Below, piece by piece: positions 8,464 to 17,214 of a stretch of 64,000 nucleotides of DNA. This stretch comes from Rhizobium rhizogenes (GTDB taxonomy: Bacteria; Pseudomonadota; Alphaproteobacteria; Rhizobiales; Rhizobiaceae). The notes under the pieces are model-generated. The model ran no database searches. It saw only the letters and a program-made list of their open reading frames with translations, and was not told the DNA's origin. The stretch's first letter is position 1, and each line of letters begins with the position of its first letter. A program made the position numbers and the translations under genes. The stretch spans positions 1,302,001 through 1,366,000 of the forward strand of contig NZ_CP019701.2 in assembly GCF_002005205.3 (NCBI RefSeq), in the 5' to 3' direction.

Positions 8464-9423
8464 TCAGCCACGCTCGCCGTTCACAATTGCCGCGCGGATG
8501 AGCGAAAGCACGCGCTCCGGCTTGATATCCGTGCAGACGAGCTGGCTCGGATGCCCGTCCCAGTCACCCGGCGGAAAGGCGCGGCCATCCGGCTTCTGGA
8601 TGGTCTGGCCGTCGGCAAGCCCGCCGCAGACCACACGCACCGGGCCGCTGCGGGTCTCGAAAAGCTCAGGCGCGACGAGATAGACGCAGGCGCAGCTGTC
8701 ATGCACCACCATGCCGTCGCCGGTGCGGGTCTTGTAGAAATCGATGTAGAATTGCGACAGGTCGGACAAGAGCTGCACCGGCTTGCCGCCGGCCTTTGCC
8801 ATCTCGGCCATGAAGGCGCTGGTCATTACCGTTTTCGTCGTTACGTCGAGACCGACGACGACCACACGCCAGGGCGCGGTGAAGACGAGATCGGCCGCTT
8901 CAGGGTCGCCGTGGATATTAGCCTCGGCCGCTGGCGACACGTTGCCGTTCATGTCGAAGGCGCCGCCCATGACGATGACGTCTTTCACCAGTGCGGCAAA
9001 ATCCGGCTCCTCGCGCAGCGCCAGCGCCAGATTGGTCATGCGGCCGACGGCGATCAGCGTCACTTCACCCGGATTGGCCTTCACCGTCTCGATGATGAAA
9101 CGATGCGCCGGACGCGGATCGAGCGGCAGATCGATGGTTTCAGGGATATCGATATCGCCGAGACCGTTTTCGCCATGGATGAAGGTCGGCCAGTGGCCTT
9201 CCTTGCGGGCGGGATCGAATGTTACGCCAGCACCTTTCGCAACCGGCGCCGTCATCTGCCATTCCCGCTTCAGGAACAGCGCATTGCGGGTGGTGATATC
9301 GATGGGCGCATTGCCGAAAACCGTGGTGACGCCGATCAGATCGATATCGGGGTGACGGTGCAGGAACAGAAGCGCCATGGCGTCATCCACACCCGGATCC
9401 GTATCGAATATCACTTTATGCAT
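8464..9423 (-). CDS. Inosine-uridine-preferring nucleoside hydrolase family protein
   Basis: This 319-residue protein belongs to the IU-nucleoside hydrolase family, which cleaves the N-glycosidic bond of nucleosides for salvage. The calcium-binding signature DTDPGVDDAM is at residues 7-16. The second metal/active-site region VIVMGGAFDMNGNVSPAAEANIH is cut short here to its key residues: M-G-G-A-F and the following N and E. A histidine near VVHDSCACVY is also typical. The ATG at 9423 was preferred over longer forms because a GAGGG site lies five bases ahead and the product then begins directly with the signature strand. Its substrate range is not predictable. Confidence 0.9.
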   Translation of the reverse strand: MHKVIFDTDPGVDDAMALLFLHRHPDIDLIGVTTVFGNAPIDITTRNALFLKREWQMTAPVAKGAGVTFDPARKEGHWPTFIHGENGLGDIDIPETIDLPLDPRPAHRFIIETVKANPGEVTLIAVGRMTNLALALREEPDFAALVKDVIVMGGAFDMNGNVSPAAEANIHGDPEAADLVFTAPWRVVVVGLDVTTKTVMTSAFMAEMAKAGGKPVQLLSDLSQFYIDFYKTRTGDGMVVHDSCACVYLVAPELFETRSGPVRVVCGGLADGQTIQKPDGRAFPPGDWDGHPSQLVCTDIKPERVLSLIRAAIVNGERG

Positions 9424-9605
9424 AATGCCCTCATCCATATGTCTCAGGCGCCATCCGTCCTTCCGGTGACGCGCCACGGAAACATAACGATAAGCGGCAA
9501 CACCGCAATCCCCCCGCAGGCGGCATATCATGCAGAAAAATATTGCGTGGCGGTATTTTCGGTGAAAGAAGAAGCCCTCTCCCGCCGCCTGCCCGGACAT
9601 CTTCA

Positions 9606-10409
9606 GTGCAAGACATCGCCCTCAACGTATTTATCGTCCTCTTCTGCATCGCCATCTTTGCCGGATTTATCGATTCCATCGCCGGCGGCGGCGGCCTCAT
9701 CACCATTCCGGCAATGCTGATCATGGGTATTGCGCCGCTCGACACGCTCGGCACCAACAAGCTGCAATCGCAGTTCGGCTCGGCCTCGGCCACGCTTGCC
9801 TATGCCCGGCGCGGCCATGTCGATCTGAAGGAACAATTGCCGATGGGGCTGATGGCCATGCTTGGCGGCATGCTGGGCGCCGTCACCGCCGCCTTCGTGC
9901 CGGCCGATCTGCTGCGCACCATCATGCCGTTCCTGCTGATCGCGATTGCGCTTTATTTCGCCTTCAAGCCGCAGCTCAGCGATATCGACAGTCACCGCCG
10001 CATCACACCCTTCGTGTTCGGCCTCACCGTCGCGCCGCTGGTCGGCTTTTACGATGGTGTTTTCGGCCCCGGTGCGGGGTCCTTCTACATGCTGGCTTTT
10101 GTGGCGCTCGCCGGTTTCGGCATGCTGAAGGCGACCGCCCATACCAAGCTTCTGAACCTCGGCTCGAACTTCGGCGGATTCGTCGTCTTCGCCATTGGCG
10201 GCGCGGTTCTGTGGAAGCTGGGATTGGCCATGGGTGTAGGACAGTTCATCGGCGCGCAGATCGGATCACGCTTCGCCATGAAAAACGGCGCGAAGATCAT
10301 CCGCCCGCTTCTCGTTCTGTCCTGTCTGGCAATGGCGACGAAGCTTCTTGTCGATGCTTCATCCGCCTGGTCCATCGCCACGATCTGGGAAACCATCTTT
10401 CCGAAATGA
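9606..10409 (+). CDS. TSUP (TauE/SafE) family membrane transporter
   Basis: The product is a polytopic inner-membrane protein of about 267 residues with eight or so hydrophobic segments. The family hallmark near the N-terminus is FAGFIDSIAGGGGLITIP, with a second repeat PLVGFYDGVFGPGAGSFY in the middle. TSUP proteins move sulfite, sulfonates or other small organic anions, but the substrate cannot be assigned. I favour the GTG at 9606 because the protein then starts just before the first helix. A longer form from a TTG at 9543 is possible. It converges with the PAS protein gene that follows. Confidence 0.88.
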   Translation: MQDIALNVFIVLFCIAIFAGFIDSIAGGGGLITIPAMLIMGIAPLDTLGTNKLQSQFGSASATLAYARRGHVDLKEQLPMGLMAMLGGMLGAVTAAFVPADLLRTIMPFLLIAIALYFAFKPQLSDIDSHRRITPFVFGLTVAPLVGFYDGVFGPGAGSFYMLAFVALAGFGMLKATAHTKLLNLGSNFGGFVVFAIGGAVLWKLGLAMGVGQFIGAQIGSRFAMKNGAKIIRPLLVLSCLAMATKLLVDASSAWSIATIWETIFPK

Positions 10410-10468
10410 GGGATGGCGGAGCGCCCCTTTCCCGCCATTGAAGGGCAGATGCAAGGCGCTCCGATAGG

Positions 10469-11164
10469 TCAGCCGGTGGCGCGGCGCCGGCGATCGGCAA
10501 TTTCCCTGATCACGACCATGGCGCCCACGAGCTTGTAGGCGGAGGAATAGCAGGGCGACATTTCCAGCGATTTCACGACCGTACGGCCGTTCTGGTCTTC
10601 CGCATAGGTGTATTTCGACGTATCGCCCTTGAAGCAATTGTCGAGCTTTTCCCTGAGGTCGTTCTGGAAACGATGCACGCCGACAAGCTCGGCGATGTGG
10701 CAGCCCAAAAGCCCATCCGGCGCATTGCGCTGGAAGGCATCCAGCGCATTGGCGAAGGACACGCGGTAACCGGGGGAAACAATGACCACCGGCTCGTCGA
10801 GATCGTTGAGCATGTCCTCATCGAGGATCAGGTGGCGGTGATGCCACTCCAGAGTATCCTCATCCTCGTCGCCGATGACCTTCGCCTTCGGCGGCATGCC
10901 GACATATCGATCGACAAGCGTGCGCAGAAGCTCGGAATTGCGCTGCACGCAACCAAGGTCTTCCGCCTCGTGGTTGAGGAGGTCGATGGCGAAACGGAAC
11001 TGCTCGCGAATATCTTCGGAGCTTTCGGTCTGACGGCCGACGACACGCTCGAGAAGCTGCTCCAGTTCACGCTCCAGCACTGCAATCTTGTCGGCCTCGT
11101 TTTTACCAACGGCAGATTGCAGTTCCGTATAACGCAGCCAGAACAGCTCAATCAAATCTTTCAA
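10469..11164 (-). CDS. PAS-domain protein
   Basis: This 231-residue soluble protein has an N-terminal helical, coiled-coil-like half (about residues 1-90, rich in E, L, K and R). A PAS-type fold follows at about 115-225 (DEPVVIVSPGYRVSFANALDAF, shortened here to its start DEPVVIVSPGYR). No output domain (kinase, GGDEF or helix-turn-helix) is visible, so it may be a sensor partner or adaptor. The start is a TTG at 11164. It is preceded six bases upstream by GGGAGA, a much better site than any upstream codon, so the protein starts MKDLIELFW. The ligand and partner are unknown. Confidence 0.8.
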   Translation of the reverse strand: MKDLIELFWLRYTELQSAVGKNEADKIAVLERELEQLLERVVGRQTESSEDIREQFRFAIDLLNHEAEDLGCVQRNSELLRTLVDRYVGMPPKAKVIGDEDEDTLEWHHRHLILDEDMLNDLDEPVVIVSPGYRVSFANALDAFQRNAPDGLLGCHIAELVGVHRFQNDLREKLDNCFKGDTSKYTYAEDQNGRTVVKSLEMSPCYSSAYKLVGAMVVIREIADRRRRATG

Positions 11165-11441
11165 CCCAATTCTCCCTGAACGGGCAAACACCCCGCTCCC
11201 AATCCGAAAGGATAGACCCTTACCCCTGATCTTAGCGTCTCCGCGCTTAAAAATGACGTAACGAAACGCAAAAACGCCGTGGGGATTGTAGTCCAAAATA
11301 TCACAGCCACCGCTATTTTTTCAATTTCGATAATCCATGAACGAAAAATCAGGTTCCACTAATATGGAAAAATATCGAAACGCACAATTTCGCGGTCGAA
11401 TTTGATGTGAATCGCGAAAAACGCCCGGTGCGGCCAGGGCC

Positions 11442-12371
11442 TCAGATCTGGTGCTTCACATCCCAGCGGTCGTGATACCACAGCCACTGCCCGGGATATT
11501 CGCGCACCCAGCTTTCCACCTTGTCGTTCAGAAGCTGCGCCGTTGCCTGAATATCGACATTGCCCTTTTCATCGCGGGGAATTTCGACCTTCGGTTCGAT
11601 TTCCAGCCGGTAGCGATTGTCCGGCAGACGCACGCAGCGGGCGGGATAGACGTCGCAGTTGAACTGACGCACAAGCTTGGCCAGAAGCGGATTGGTGCGA
11701 ACCTCGAGCCCGAAGAACTTCGTTGTCAGTCCCTTGCTGAATTTCTGGTCGACAAGCACGCCGACACCGCCGCCCCGCTCCAGCTGCCGCGCAAGCGCGA
11801 AGGAGGAACCGGCGTGCGAAGGCACGAGATTGCCCATGCGCTCCTTGCGGAAATTGAACACCTTGTCGGCCACGAAAGGATTGTTCGGCGGCCGGAACAG
11901 CACGGTGACATCAAGACCGAAGGCCGAACTGGCCACCGGCAGCAATTCGAAATTGCCGCTATGGGCGGTAAAGACGATGAAGGGCCGCGGATTGTCGCGC
12001 AGTTCCAGAAAGGTCGGAATACCCTCGACCCGAATGCGGCCGGGCTCGTTCTTTTCCGGATCGAAATCGAACAGCCGGTCGAGAAACACATATTCCGCCG
12101 CAAGCCGGCCCATATTGGCCCAGCTGTCCATGGCGATCTCCAACCGCTCTTCCTCGGACTTCTCCGGAAAGGCGCGCGCCAGATTATGAAGCATCAGCTT
12201 GTGGCGGCCGGTTTTCGGCCCCACGAAGCGCGCCAGCCGGTCTGCGGCGCGAATGCCCGCATCGGCGGGGAAGAGCTTCAGCAGGTTGAGGAGACCGAAA
12301 GCGAATGTCGCGATCAGCCACTGCCGGAAGTGGTCCAGTTTCAGGACAATCCGCGTCAGGAACAGTTTCAC
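11442..12371 (-). CDS. lpxXL: LpxXL, very-long-chain acyltransferase for lipid A
   Basis: LpxXL transfers 27-hydroxyoctacosanoate from AcpXL to lipid A as a secondary acyl chain. This 309-residue protein belongs to the LpxL/HtrB family, with an N-terminal hydrophobic anchor (about residues 18-38) and the H-x4-E catalytic motif as HSGNFE near residue 138. DQKF and the following glycine-rich strand occur near 208. The start is a GTG at 12371, five bases after the adh2XL stop, which indicates translational coupling. Position at the end of the acpXL cluster separates it from the ordinary lauroyl transferase. Confidence 0.92.
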   Translation of the reverse strand: MKLFLTRIVLKLDHFRQWLIATFAFGLLNLLKLFPADAGIRAADRLARFVGPKTGRHKLMLHNLARAFPEKSEEERLEIAMDSWANMGRLAAEYVFLDRLFDFDPEKNEPGRIRVEGIPTFLELRDNPRPFIVFTAHSGNFELLPVASSAFGLDVTVLFRPPNNPFVADKVFNFRKERMGNLVPSHAGSSFALARQLERGGGVGVLVDQKFSKGLTTKFFGLEVRTNPLLAKLVRQFNCDVYPARCVRLPDNRYRLEIEPKVEIPRDEKGNVDIQATAQLLNDKVESWVREYPGQWLWYHDRWDVKHQI

Positions 12372-12376
12372 GATGG

Positions 12377-13405
12377 TCAGTCCATCCGCAGAACGATCTT
12401 GCCGAACACCTGGCGCGTTTCCATGCGCTCCAGCGCCCGGTCGATATCGTCGAAGGTCACTTCGGTGTCGATGACGGGATGAACGATGCCACGCGCCATC
12501 TTCTGCATGGCATTGGCCATGTTTTCCATGCGGCAGCCGAAGGAGCCGAGCAGCTTCAGCTGCTGCTGGAACAGCATCATCAGGTTGATTTCGGTGGAAA
12601 CGCCCGAGGTAGAGCCGCAGGTGACGAGACGGCCACCGCGCTTCAGCGAGAACATCGACGCGACGAAGGTGTCCTTGCCGACATGTTCGAACACCACGTC
12701 GACCCCCTTCTTTTTCGTCAGCTTGCGCACGACGCCTTCAAAACGGTCGGTGCGATAATTGATGACGTGATCGGCGCCGAGCGCCTTTGCCCGCTCGATC
12801 TTGTCATCGGAGCCGACTGTCGTGATGACGGTGCAGCCCATCTTCTTGGCAAGCTGGATCGCCGCCGTGCCAATGCCGGAACCGCCGGCATGGATGAGGA
12901 TGGTTTCGCCCGGCTCCAGCTTGGCATTGTCGAACAGCATGTGCTCGACCGTGCCGAAGGTCACCGGCGCGAGAGCCGCAGCAACGGCATCAATGCCGTG
13001 GGGTGCTGGCACGAGTTGGCGGGCGGGAATATTGATCTTTTCCTGCGCAAAACCGTCGAGATGGAAACCGTGCACGCCCTGAACGTGTTCGCACAGATTG
13101 TCACGGCCTTCGCGACAGGGCTTGCACAGCCCGCAGGTGCGTGCGCCATAAACCGAGACGAGCTGGCCGGGCAACACGTTCGAAACGCCCGGGCCGATGG
13201 CCTCAACCACGCCCGAAGCCTCGGCACCGATGGTGAGCGGCATCTTGCGCTTGGCGAAAGCCATGCCGCGCCAGCCCCACACGTCGATGTGGTTCAGCGC
13301 CACGGCCTTGACGCACAGCGTCACCTCGCCCGGGCCCGGTGCATCCGGTTCGGGCAGGTCCACTTTTTCGAGCTTCCGGTCGTCCACGAGTTGAAGAGCG
13401 CGCAT
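12377..13405 (-). CDS. adh2XL: Zinc-type alcohol dehydrogenase of the VLCFA cluster (Adh2XL)
   Basis: This 342-residue medium-chain dehydrogenase/reductase is encoded inside the cluster for the C28 hydroxy acid of lipid A. The N-terminal GroES-like domain carries the structural-zinc cysteines in ARTCGLCKPCREGRDNLC (C-x2-C-x2-C-x7-C, about residues 92-108). The NAD(P)H-binding domain has GGSGIGTAAIQLAKKMG near residue 170. Its exact step is not proven; roles in enoyl reduction or in handling the chain are suggested by the location. It lies 143 bases downstream of fabF1XL, with a hairpin between, and overlaps expression of lpxXL. Confidence 0.88.
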   Translation of the reverse strand: MRALQLVDDRKLEKVDLPEPDAPGPGEVTLCVKAVALNHIDVWGWRGMAFAKRKMPLTIGAEASGVVEAIGPGVSNVLPGQLVSVYGARTCGLCKPCREGRDNLCEHVQGVHGFHLDGFAQEKINIPARQLVPAPHGIDAVAAALAPVTFGTVEHMLFDNAKLEPGETILIHAGGSGIGTAAIQLAKKMGCTVITTVGSDDKIERAKALGADHVINYRTDRFEGVVRKLTKKKGVDVVFEHVGKDTFVASMFSLKRGGRLVTCGSTSGVSTEINLMMLFQQQLKLLGSFGCRMENMANAMQKMARGIVHPVIDTEVTFDDIDRALERMETRQVFGKIVLRMD

Positions 13406-13498
13406 ATATCAGTCCTTCGCCCGAGGGCGTTATTTAAAAATCATTCCAGCAAAACTCTGTAACCGTTTTGCGGCCGGAATGCGTAATCAAAGAAGCGA

Positions 13499-13529
13499 GA
13501 GCGTTTCCGCAAAATATTCGGAAACGCTC
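13499..13529. repeat. Perfect palindrome between fabF1XL and adh2XL
   Basis: Arms GAGCGTTTCCG (13499-13509) and CGGAAACGCTC (13519-13529) are perfect inverted repeats around a 9-base loop. It lies just after the fabF1XL stop. The T tract after it on the minus strand is poor, so it may stabilise the upstream message or act as a partial terminator and not stop transcription fully. Short palindromes of this GCGTTTCCG type are common between rhizobial genes. Confidence 0.7.
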
Positions 13530-13548
13530 CTGTTTGTGGCGAAACCGA

Positions 13549-14832
13549 TCAGGCCGGTTCCCGCGTCATGACAAGGCTGGCATTCTGCCCGCCAAACCCG
13601 AAGGAGTTGGACAGAACCGCACCCACCTGCGCATCCCGCTTCACATTCGGCACCACGTCGAGCGTGATGGTCGGATCGGGATTATTGTAGTTGATCGTCG
13701 GCGGCAAAGTGCCGGTCAGCATGGTCTGCAGCGAGAACACCGCTTCCACGGCGCCCGCTGCGGTCAGGGTATGGCCGATCATCGACTTGTTGGACGACAG
13801 CGGAATATCCTTCAGCCCCTCGCCGAAGACGGCGAGCATGGAGCCATATTCCATCTTGTCGTTCTCAGGCGTCGAAGTGCCGTGGGCGTTGATGTAACCG
13901 ATATCGCTTTCGGCCACGCCCGCATCGGCCAGTGCCGCGCGGATTGTCGCAATCGCCGGGCCGCCATCGGGCGAAGACCGCGTGCGGTGGAAGCTGTCGG
14001 CCTTCTCGCCAGCACCCTTGATGATGCCGAGCACCTTGGCGCCGCGTGCAACCGCAGCTTCAAGCGATTCCAGCACCAGCGTCGCAGCACCTTCGGCGAT
14101 CACGAAACCGTCGCGGTCCTTGCTGAACGGCTTGGAAGCCTTTTCCGGCGGGTCGTTCTGGGTCGAAAGCGCGGAGAGAAGCGAGAAGCGGATCAGCGCT
14201 TCGGCGCTGACCGAACCGTCGGTCGCAACCGTCAGCGCCCGCTCCGTGCGGCCCTGGCGGATGGCTTCGACGCCAAGCTGGATCGCGGTCGCACCGGATG
14301 CACAGGCGGTAGAAAGCGTGACCGGCAGGCCGCGTGTGCCAAAGCGGTCGGAAAGACGTTCGGAAATCGCGCCGAACAGGGCGGCTTCCTGGAACGCCGG
14401 GTCGGGACGCTGGCGGAAGGCGGTCAGGAACCGTTCATAGGCGTCACCCGGCTGGGCGGCCGGCGGAGACCGGTCGGCAAGCTCGAAACGGGCGCTCCAT
14501 TCCGGCTCGATCGGTGGTGCCGCGAGAAACAGCGGGCCGTCGAAATCACCTGATATACCGGCCTGCGCCAGAGCCTCGATGGTGGTTTCGCGGGCAAAAG
14601 CATAGGAACGCTCGACGGAATTCGGAACCGGGATATCGATGAAATCCACCGTGCCGCTGATCCGCGTCGAAAGCCCCTCGGTCGGGAAACGGGTAATCTT
14701 GTGAATGCCCGACTTGCCCGATGTCAGCGCCGCCCAGTTATCGGCAAGCCCCTGCCCGAGCGACGTGATGATGCCCATGCCGGTGACGGCGACGATGGGA
14801 CGACCGAGATGATCCCTGAAATTGGAAGTCAT
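13549..14832 (-). CDS. fabF1XL: FabF1XL, beta-ketoacyl-ACP synthase for very-long-chain fatty acid
   Basis: This condensing enzyme extends acyl chains on AcpXL towards C28. The 427-residue FabF-type thiolase fold has the full Cys-His-His triad: C177 in STACASG, H317 in NAHGTST and H354 in MIGHTLTAAG. The ATG at 14832 was chosen because GAGGAG stands seven bases ahead and a GTG 15 bases upstream is inside that site. It starts 11 bases after the fabF2XL stop, so the two ketosynthase-like proteins are probably made in equal amounts, as expected for a heterodimer. Confidence 0.93.
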   Translation of the reverse strand: MTSNFRDHLGRPIVAVTGMGIITSLGQGLADNWAALTSGKSGIHKITRFPTEGLSTRISGTVDFIDIPVPNSVERSYAFARETTIEALAQAGISGDFDGPLFLAAPPIEPEWSARFELADRSPPAAQPGDAYERFLTAFRQRPDPAFQEAALFGAISERLSDRFGTRGLPVTLSTACASGATAIQLGVEAIRQGRTERALTVATDGSVSAEALIRFSLLSALSTQNDPPEKASKPFSKDRDGFVIAEGAATLVLESLEAAVARGAKVLGIIKGAGEKADSFHRTRSSPDGGPAIATIRAALADAGVAESDIGYINAHGTSTPENDKMEYGSMLAVFGEGLKDIPLSSNKSMIGHTLTAAGAVEAVFSLQTMLTGTLPPTINYNNPDPTITLDVVPNVKRDAQVGAVLSNSFGFGGQNASLVMTREPA

Positions 14833-14843
14833 GATCTTTCTCC

Positions 14844-16040
14844 TCACACGTCGCGGGACAGAACGGCGACACCTTCGCCGCGCACATGGCCGACGGTGGT
14901 GACGACGGCTTCGCTGGCCGCCTCGCCCATGGGCTTTTCCTGCGCCGCATCGAAAGCCGGCACCTTCGCGCCGCTTTCAAGCGTCAGCGCGGCAAGCGCC
15001 AGCCCGAGCGGAAACTGTGCTTCCAGCCCATGACCGGTGACACCGCCAAAACCGCGAATGACAGCATTCGGTAGCGCCTTTTCGAGAATGTCCTTCTCGC
15101 GGGCCGTCACGCCGTCATAACCGCTCGCGCCGGAGAATACGACGGTCGCCGCACTGTCCTTTGCGGGAGCAAGCAGGCGTCCCATGCGCTTTTCCATCTT
15201 ACCGTCATCGCGGCTGCCGCGGTCGCCCTCGATGGCGTCGATACGGGCATAAATGCGCGCGCCGCGCGCACTGGCATGCTTGCGTGATTCCAGGACGAGG
15301 AAGGCTCCCAGCGAACCGGAAATCATGCCGCCGCCATCCTTGTCGCCACGCGACCACAGCGGCTGCCAGCCGCCCTGCGCATGCGCGCCGATGGCTTCGA
15401 ACAGCAGGATCATGTCGGGACGTTCGGCCGAAAAGGCGCCGCCTACCAGCGCATGGCTCGATTCGCCGGAACGGATACGGTGAAATGCGGTTTCGACGGC
15501 GGAAATGCCGGCCGCTTCTTCACCCATGAAGGTGCGGGACGAACCGGTGACCTTGTGCACGATGGAGATATTGCCGGCCATCAGGTTGGAAAGCTGGGCG
15601 AGAAACAGCGTCGGGCGCAATTCCGTCGTCAGCTTCTCATTGAGCAGCACTTCGCGGTCGTTGCGCTTCAGCGCCTCGTCGACGATCAGCGTATCGACAT
15701 TGATGTCGCGCTCGCCGCCGCCGGCGGCAACGATCATGTCCATGGTGGCGCAGGCTTCGGCATTGTCCTTCAGCCCGGCATCATCAAGCGCCAGACCCGC
15801 GGCGAAAACACCGAGGCGCTGCCAGTTTTCCATCTGGCGCTGGTCGCCGCGCTTGGCGATCTGCGCGGACCAGTCGATCTCCGGCATGGGATGAACCGGA
15901 TAGGGCCTGAACTTTTCGGTCTCGACAATCGTCGCCGGCGCGGCCGTTCCAGAAAGAAGCGCCAAATGCGCCTGGCTGCCGACGCCGTGACAGGTCACGA
16001 TGCCAACCCCTGTTATCACCACATCATTGTCAGATTTCAT
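14844..16040 (-). CDS. fabF2XL: FabF2XL, ketosynthase homologue lacking the catalytic cysteine
   Basis: This 398-residue protein keeps the ketosynthase fold (N-terminal VVITGVGIVTCHGVG, C-terminal GFGGVTGHGLEAQ) but not the triad. When anchored on the shared IRxG strand, the position of the FabF1XL cysteine holds E175 (within MGEEAAG). The first histidine is replaced by S306 (GASGYDG), and only H337 remains. The protein should not condense by itself. By analogy with chain-length factors of type II polyketide synthases it may pair with FabF1XL and set chain length. That role is my inference. The genes are adjacent and equally oriented. Confidence 0.9.
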   Translation of the reverse strand: MKSDNDVVITGVGIVTCHGVGSQAHLALLSGTAAPATIVETEKFRPYPVHPMPEIDWSAQIAKRGDQRQMENWQRLGVFAAGLALDDAGLKDNAEACATMDMIVAAGGGERDINVDTLIVDEALKRNDREVLLNEKLTTELRPTLFLAQLSNLMAGNISIVHKVTGSSRTFMGEEAAGISAVETAFHRIRSGESSHALVGGAFSAERPDMILLFEAIGAHAQGGWQPLWSRGDKDGGGMISGSLGAFLVLESRKHASARGARIYARIDAIEGDRGSRDDGKMEKRMGRLLAPAKDSAATVVFSGASGYDGVTAREKDILEKALPNAVIRGFGGVTGHGLEAQFPLGLALAALTLESGAKVPAFDAAQEKPMGEAASEAVVTTVGHVRGEGVAVLSRDV

Positions 16041-16247
16041 CGTTTGTCATCCTTTGCAGCCGGCCCCGCCGAAACGGTCACGGCTATCCACAGCGGTTGC
16101 GAACAACCACGTCATGTGTTGCGGAATAAAGCCCGCGGTGCGGATTGGCAATGGTGAAGGCCTGATCCGCCGTCGCGCACCCACGATTTTCATGCTTCGA
16201 AACCGGACCGACGGGAAAACGGCCCTCTTCAAAACGGGTGGAAACGC
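16041..16247. other. Spacer between fabZXL and fabF2XL
   Basis: The 207-bp gap is unusually large for this otherwise tight cluster and could hold a promoter for fabF2XL onward. No reading frame with a ribosome-binding site and no clear hexamer pair is visible. Confidence 0.4.
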
Positions 16248-16727
16248 TTAACCCTGCGCATCCGCGGCGATGGCCGCCATCAGGCCGACTTCCTCGGCCC
16301 GCTTCTTGACGATCGGACCAAGCGGGATCTCGCTGAACGGCATGGTGCGCAATTTCAGCTGCGCGTCGCAGATCTTCTTGCCGGCAGAGGTGATCTTCGC
16401 CTTGGTGACGGCAAAGCCGGAACCGTCATGTTCCAGCACCGCCTCGATGTCGAGAACCGCGCCCGGCTCCACGAAGGTGCGCATCTTGGCGCCGTCGACC
16501 GACATCAGGAACGGCATGGACGCAAAATCGGAAAATGCCAGAACCAGCATGCCGGAAGCCTGCGCCATGGTCTCGATCAGAAGCACGCCCGGAACCAGCG
16601 GCATGCCGGGAAAATGGCCCTCGAACACCGGGCTCTTGTCGGGAACGACAGACTGCGCCTTCAACGTGCGCGTCGCCATGTCCACGGCTTCGACCTTGTC
16701 GATCATCTGAAAATATTCAAGCAGCAT
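16248..16727 (-). CDS. fabZXL: FabZXL, 3-hydroxyacyl-ACP dehydratase of the VLCFA cluster
   Basis: This 159-residue hot-dog-fold dehydratase removes water from 3-hydroxyacyl-AcpXL during chain extension. The FabZ signature GHFPGMPLVPGVL (about residues 37-49) carries the catalytic histidine, and the partner acid is the E in LIETMAQASG a few residues later. The protein is slightly longer than housekeeping FabZ at its C-terminus. It follows acpXL across an intrinsic terminator and is separated from fabF2XL by about 200 bases. The downstream genes may therefore depend on readthrough or on a promoter in the gap. Confidence 0.92.
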   Translation of the reverse strand: MLLEYFQMIDKVEAVDMATRTLKAQSVVPDKSPVFEGHFPGMPLVPGVLLIETMAQASGMLVLAFSDFASMPFLMSVDGAKMRTFVEPGAVLDIEAVLEHDGSGFAVTKAKITSAGKKICDAQLKLRTMPFSEIPLGPIVKKRAEEVGLMAAIAADAQG

Positions 16728-16781
16728 CCGTCCGGCCCGTCTCTGGTCGGTTAGTCATGATTTGCCCGCAGGCGGCATCAA

Positions 16782-16807
16782 AAGAAAATGCCCGCCGGAA
16801 GCGGGCA
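16782..16807 (-). terminator. Intrinsic terminator between acpXL and fabZXL
   Basis: An 8-bp stem ATGCCCGC/GCGGGCAT (16787-16794 and 16800-16807) is followed on the minus strand by TTTTCTTTT, eight bases after the acpXL stop. It should release most acpXL transcripts and let only a fraction reach fabZXL and the rest of the cluster. Confidence 0.85.
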
Positions 16808-16815
16808 TTGTCGCC

Positions 16816-17100
16816 TCAGCCCTTGGCTGCGCGCAATTCGTCGATCTTGGCGCAGAGGTTCTTCAGCACGAAATATTCTTCGGTGGAAACCTTGCCTTCG
16901 TTGACTTCCTGCGTCCACTGCTCGAGCGGAATCTTGATGCCGAATTCCTTGTCGATGGCGAAAACGATATCCAGAAAGTCGAGGCTGTCGATGCCCAGAT
17001 CGTCGATCGTGTGGCTCTCCGGCGTAATGGTTTCGCGGTCGATTTCGCTGGTTTCGGCGATAATGTCGGCAACCTTGTCGAATGTAGCTGTCACGCCCAT
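16816..17100 (-). CDS. acpXL: AcpXL, acyl carrier protein for very-long-chain fatty acid
   Basis: AcpXL carries the growing C28 chain through a phosphopantetheine arm and hands it to LpxXL. The 94-residue acidic protein has the attachment serine in GIDSLDFLD (S39 or close), and its N-terminal half is typical of carrier proteins. The longer C-terminus (residues 75-94) separates AcpXL from the 78-residue housekeeping AcpP. It is the first gene of the cluster and is followed directly by a terminator, consistent with a carrier needed in excess over the enzymes. hemN lies upstream on the same strand. Confidence 0.95.
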
Positions 17101-17214
17101 AATCCTTATTGTCGTTCGTATGAATTATCCTGTCTGACGCACCACATAGGCAAGTCGCACAAAAAAGCCAATGGTTTCGTGACGTAACTTTGAAATTTGC
17201 CCCAAAACTGTTGC

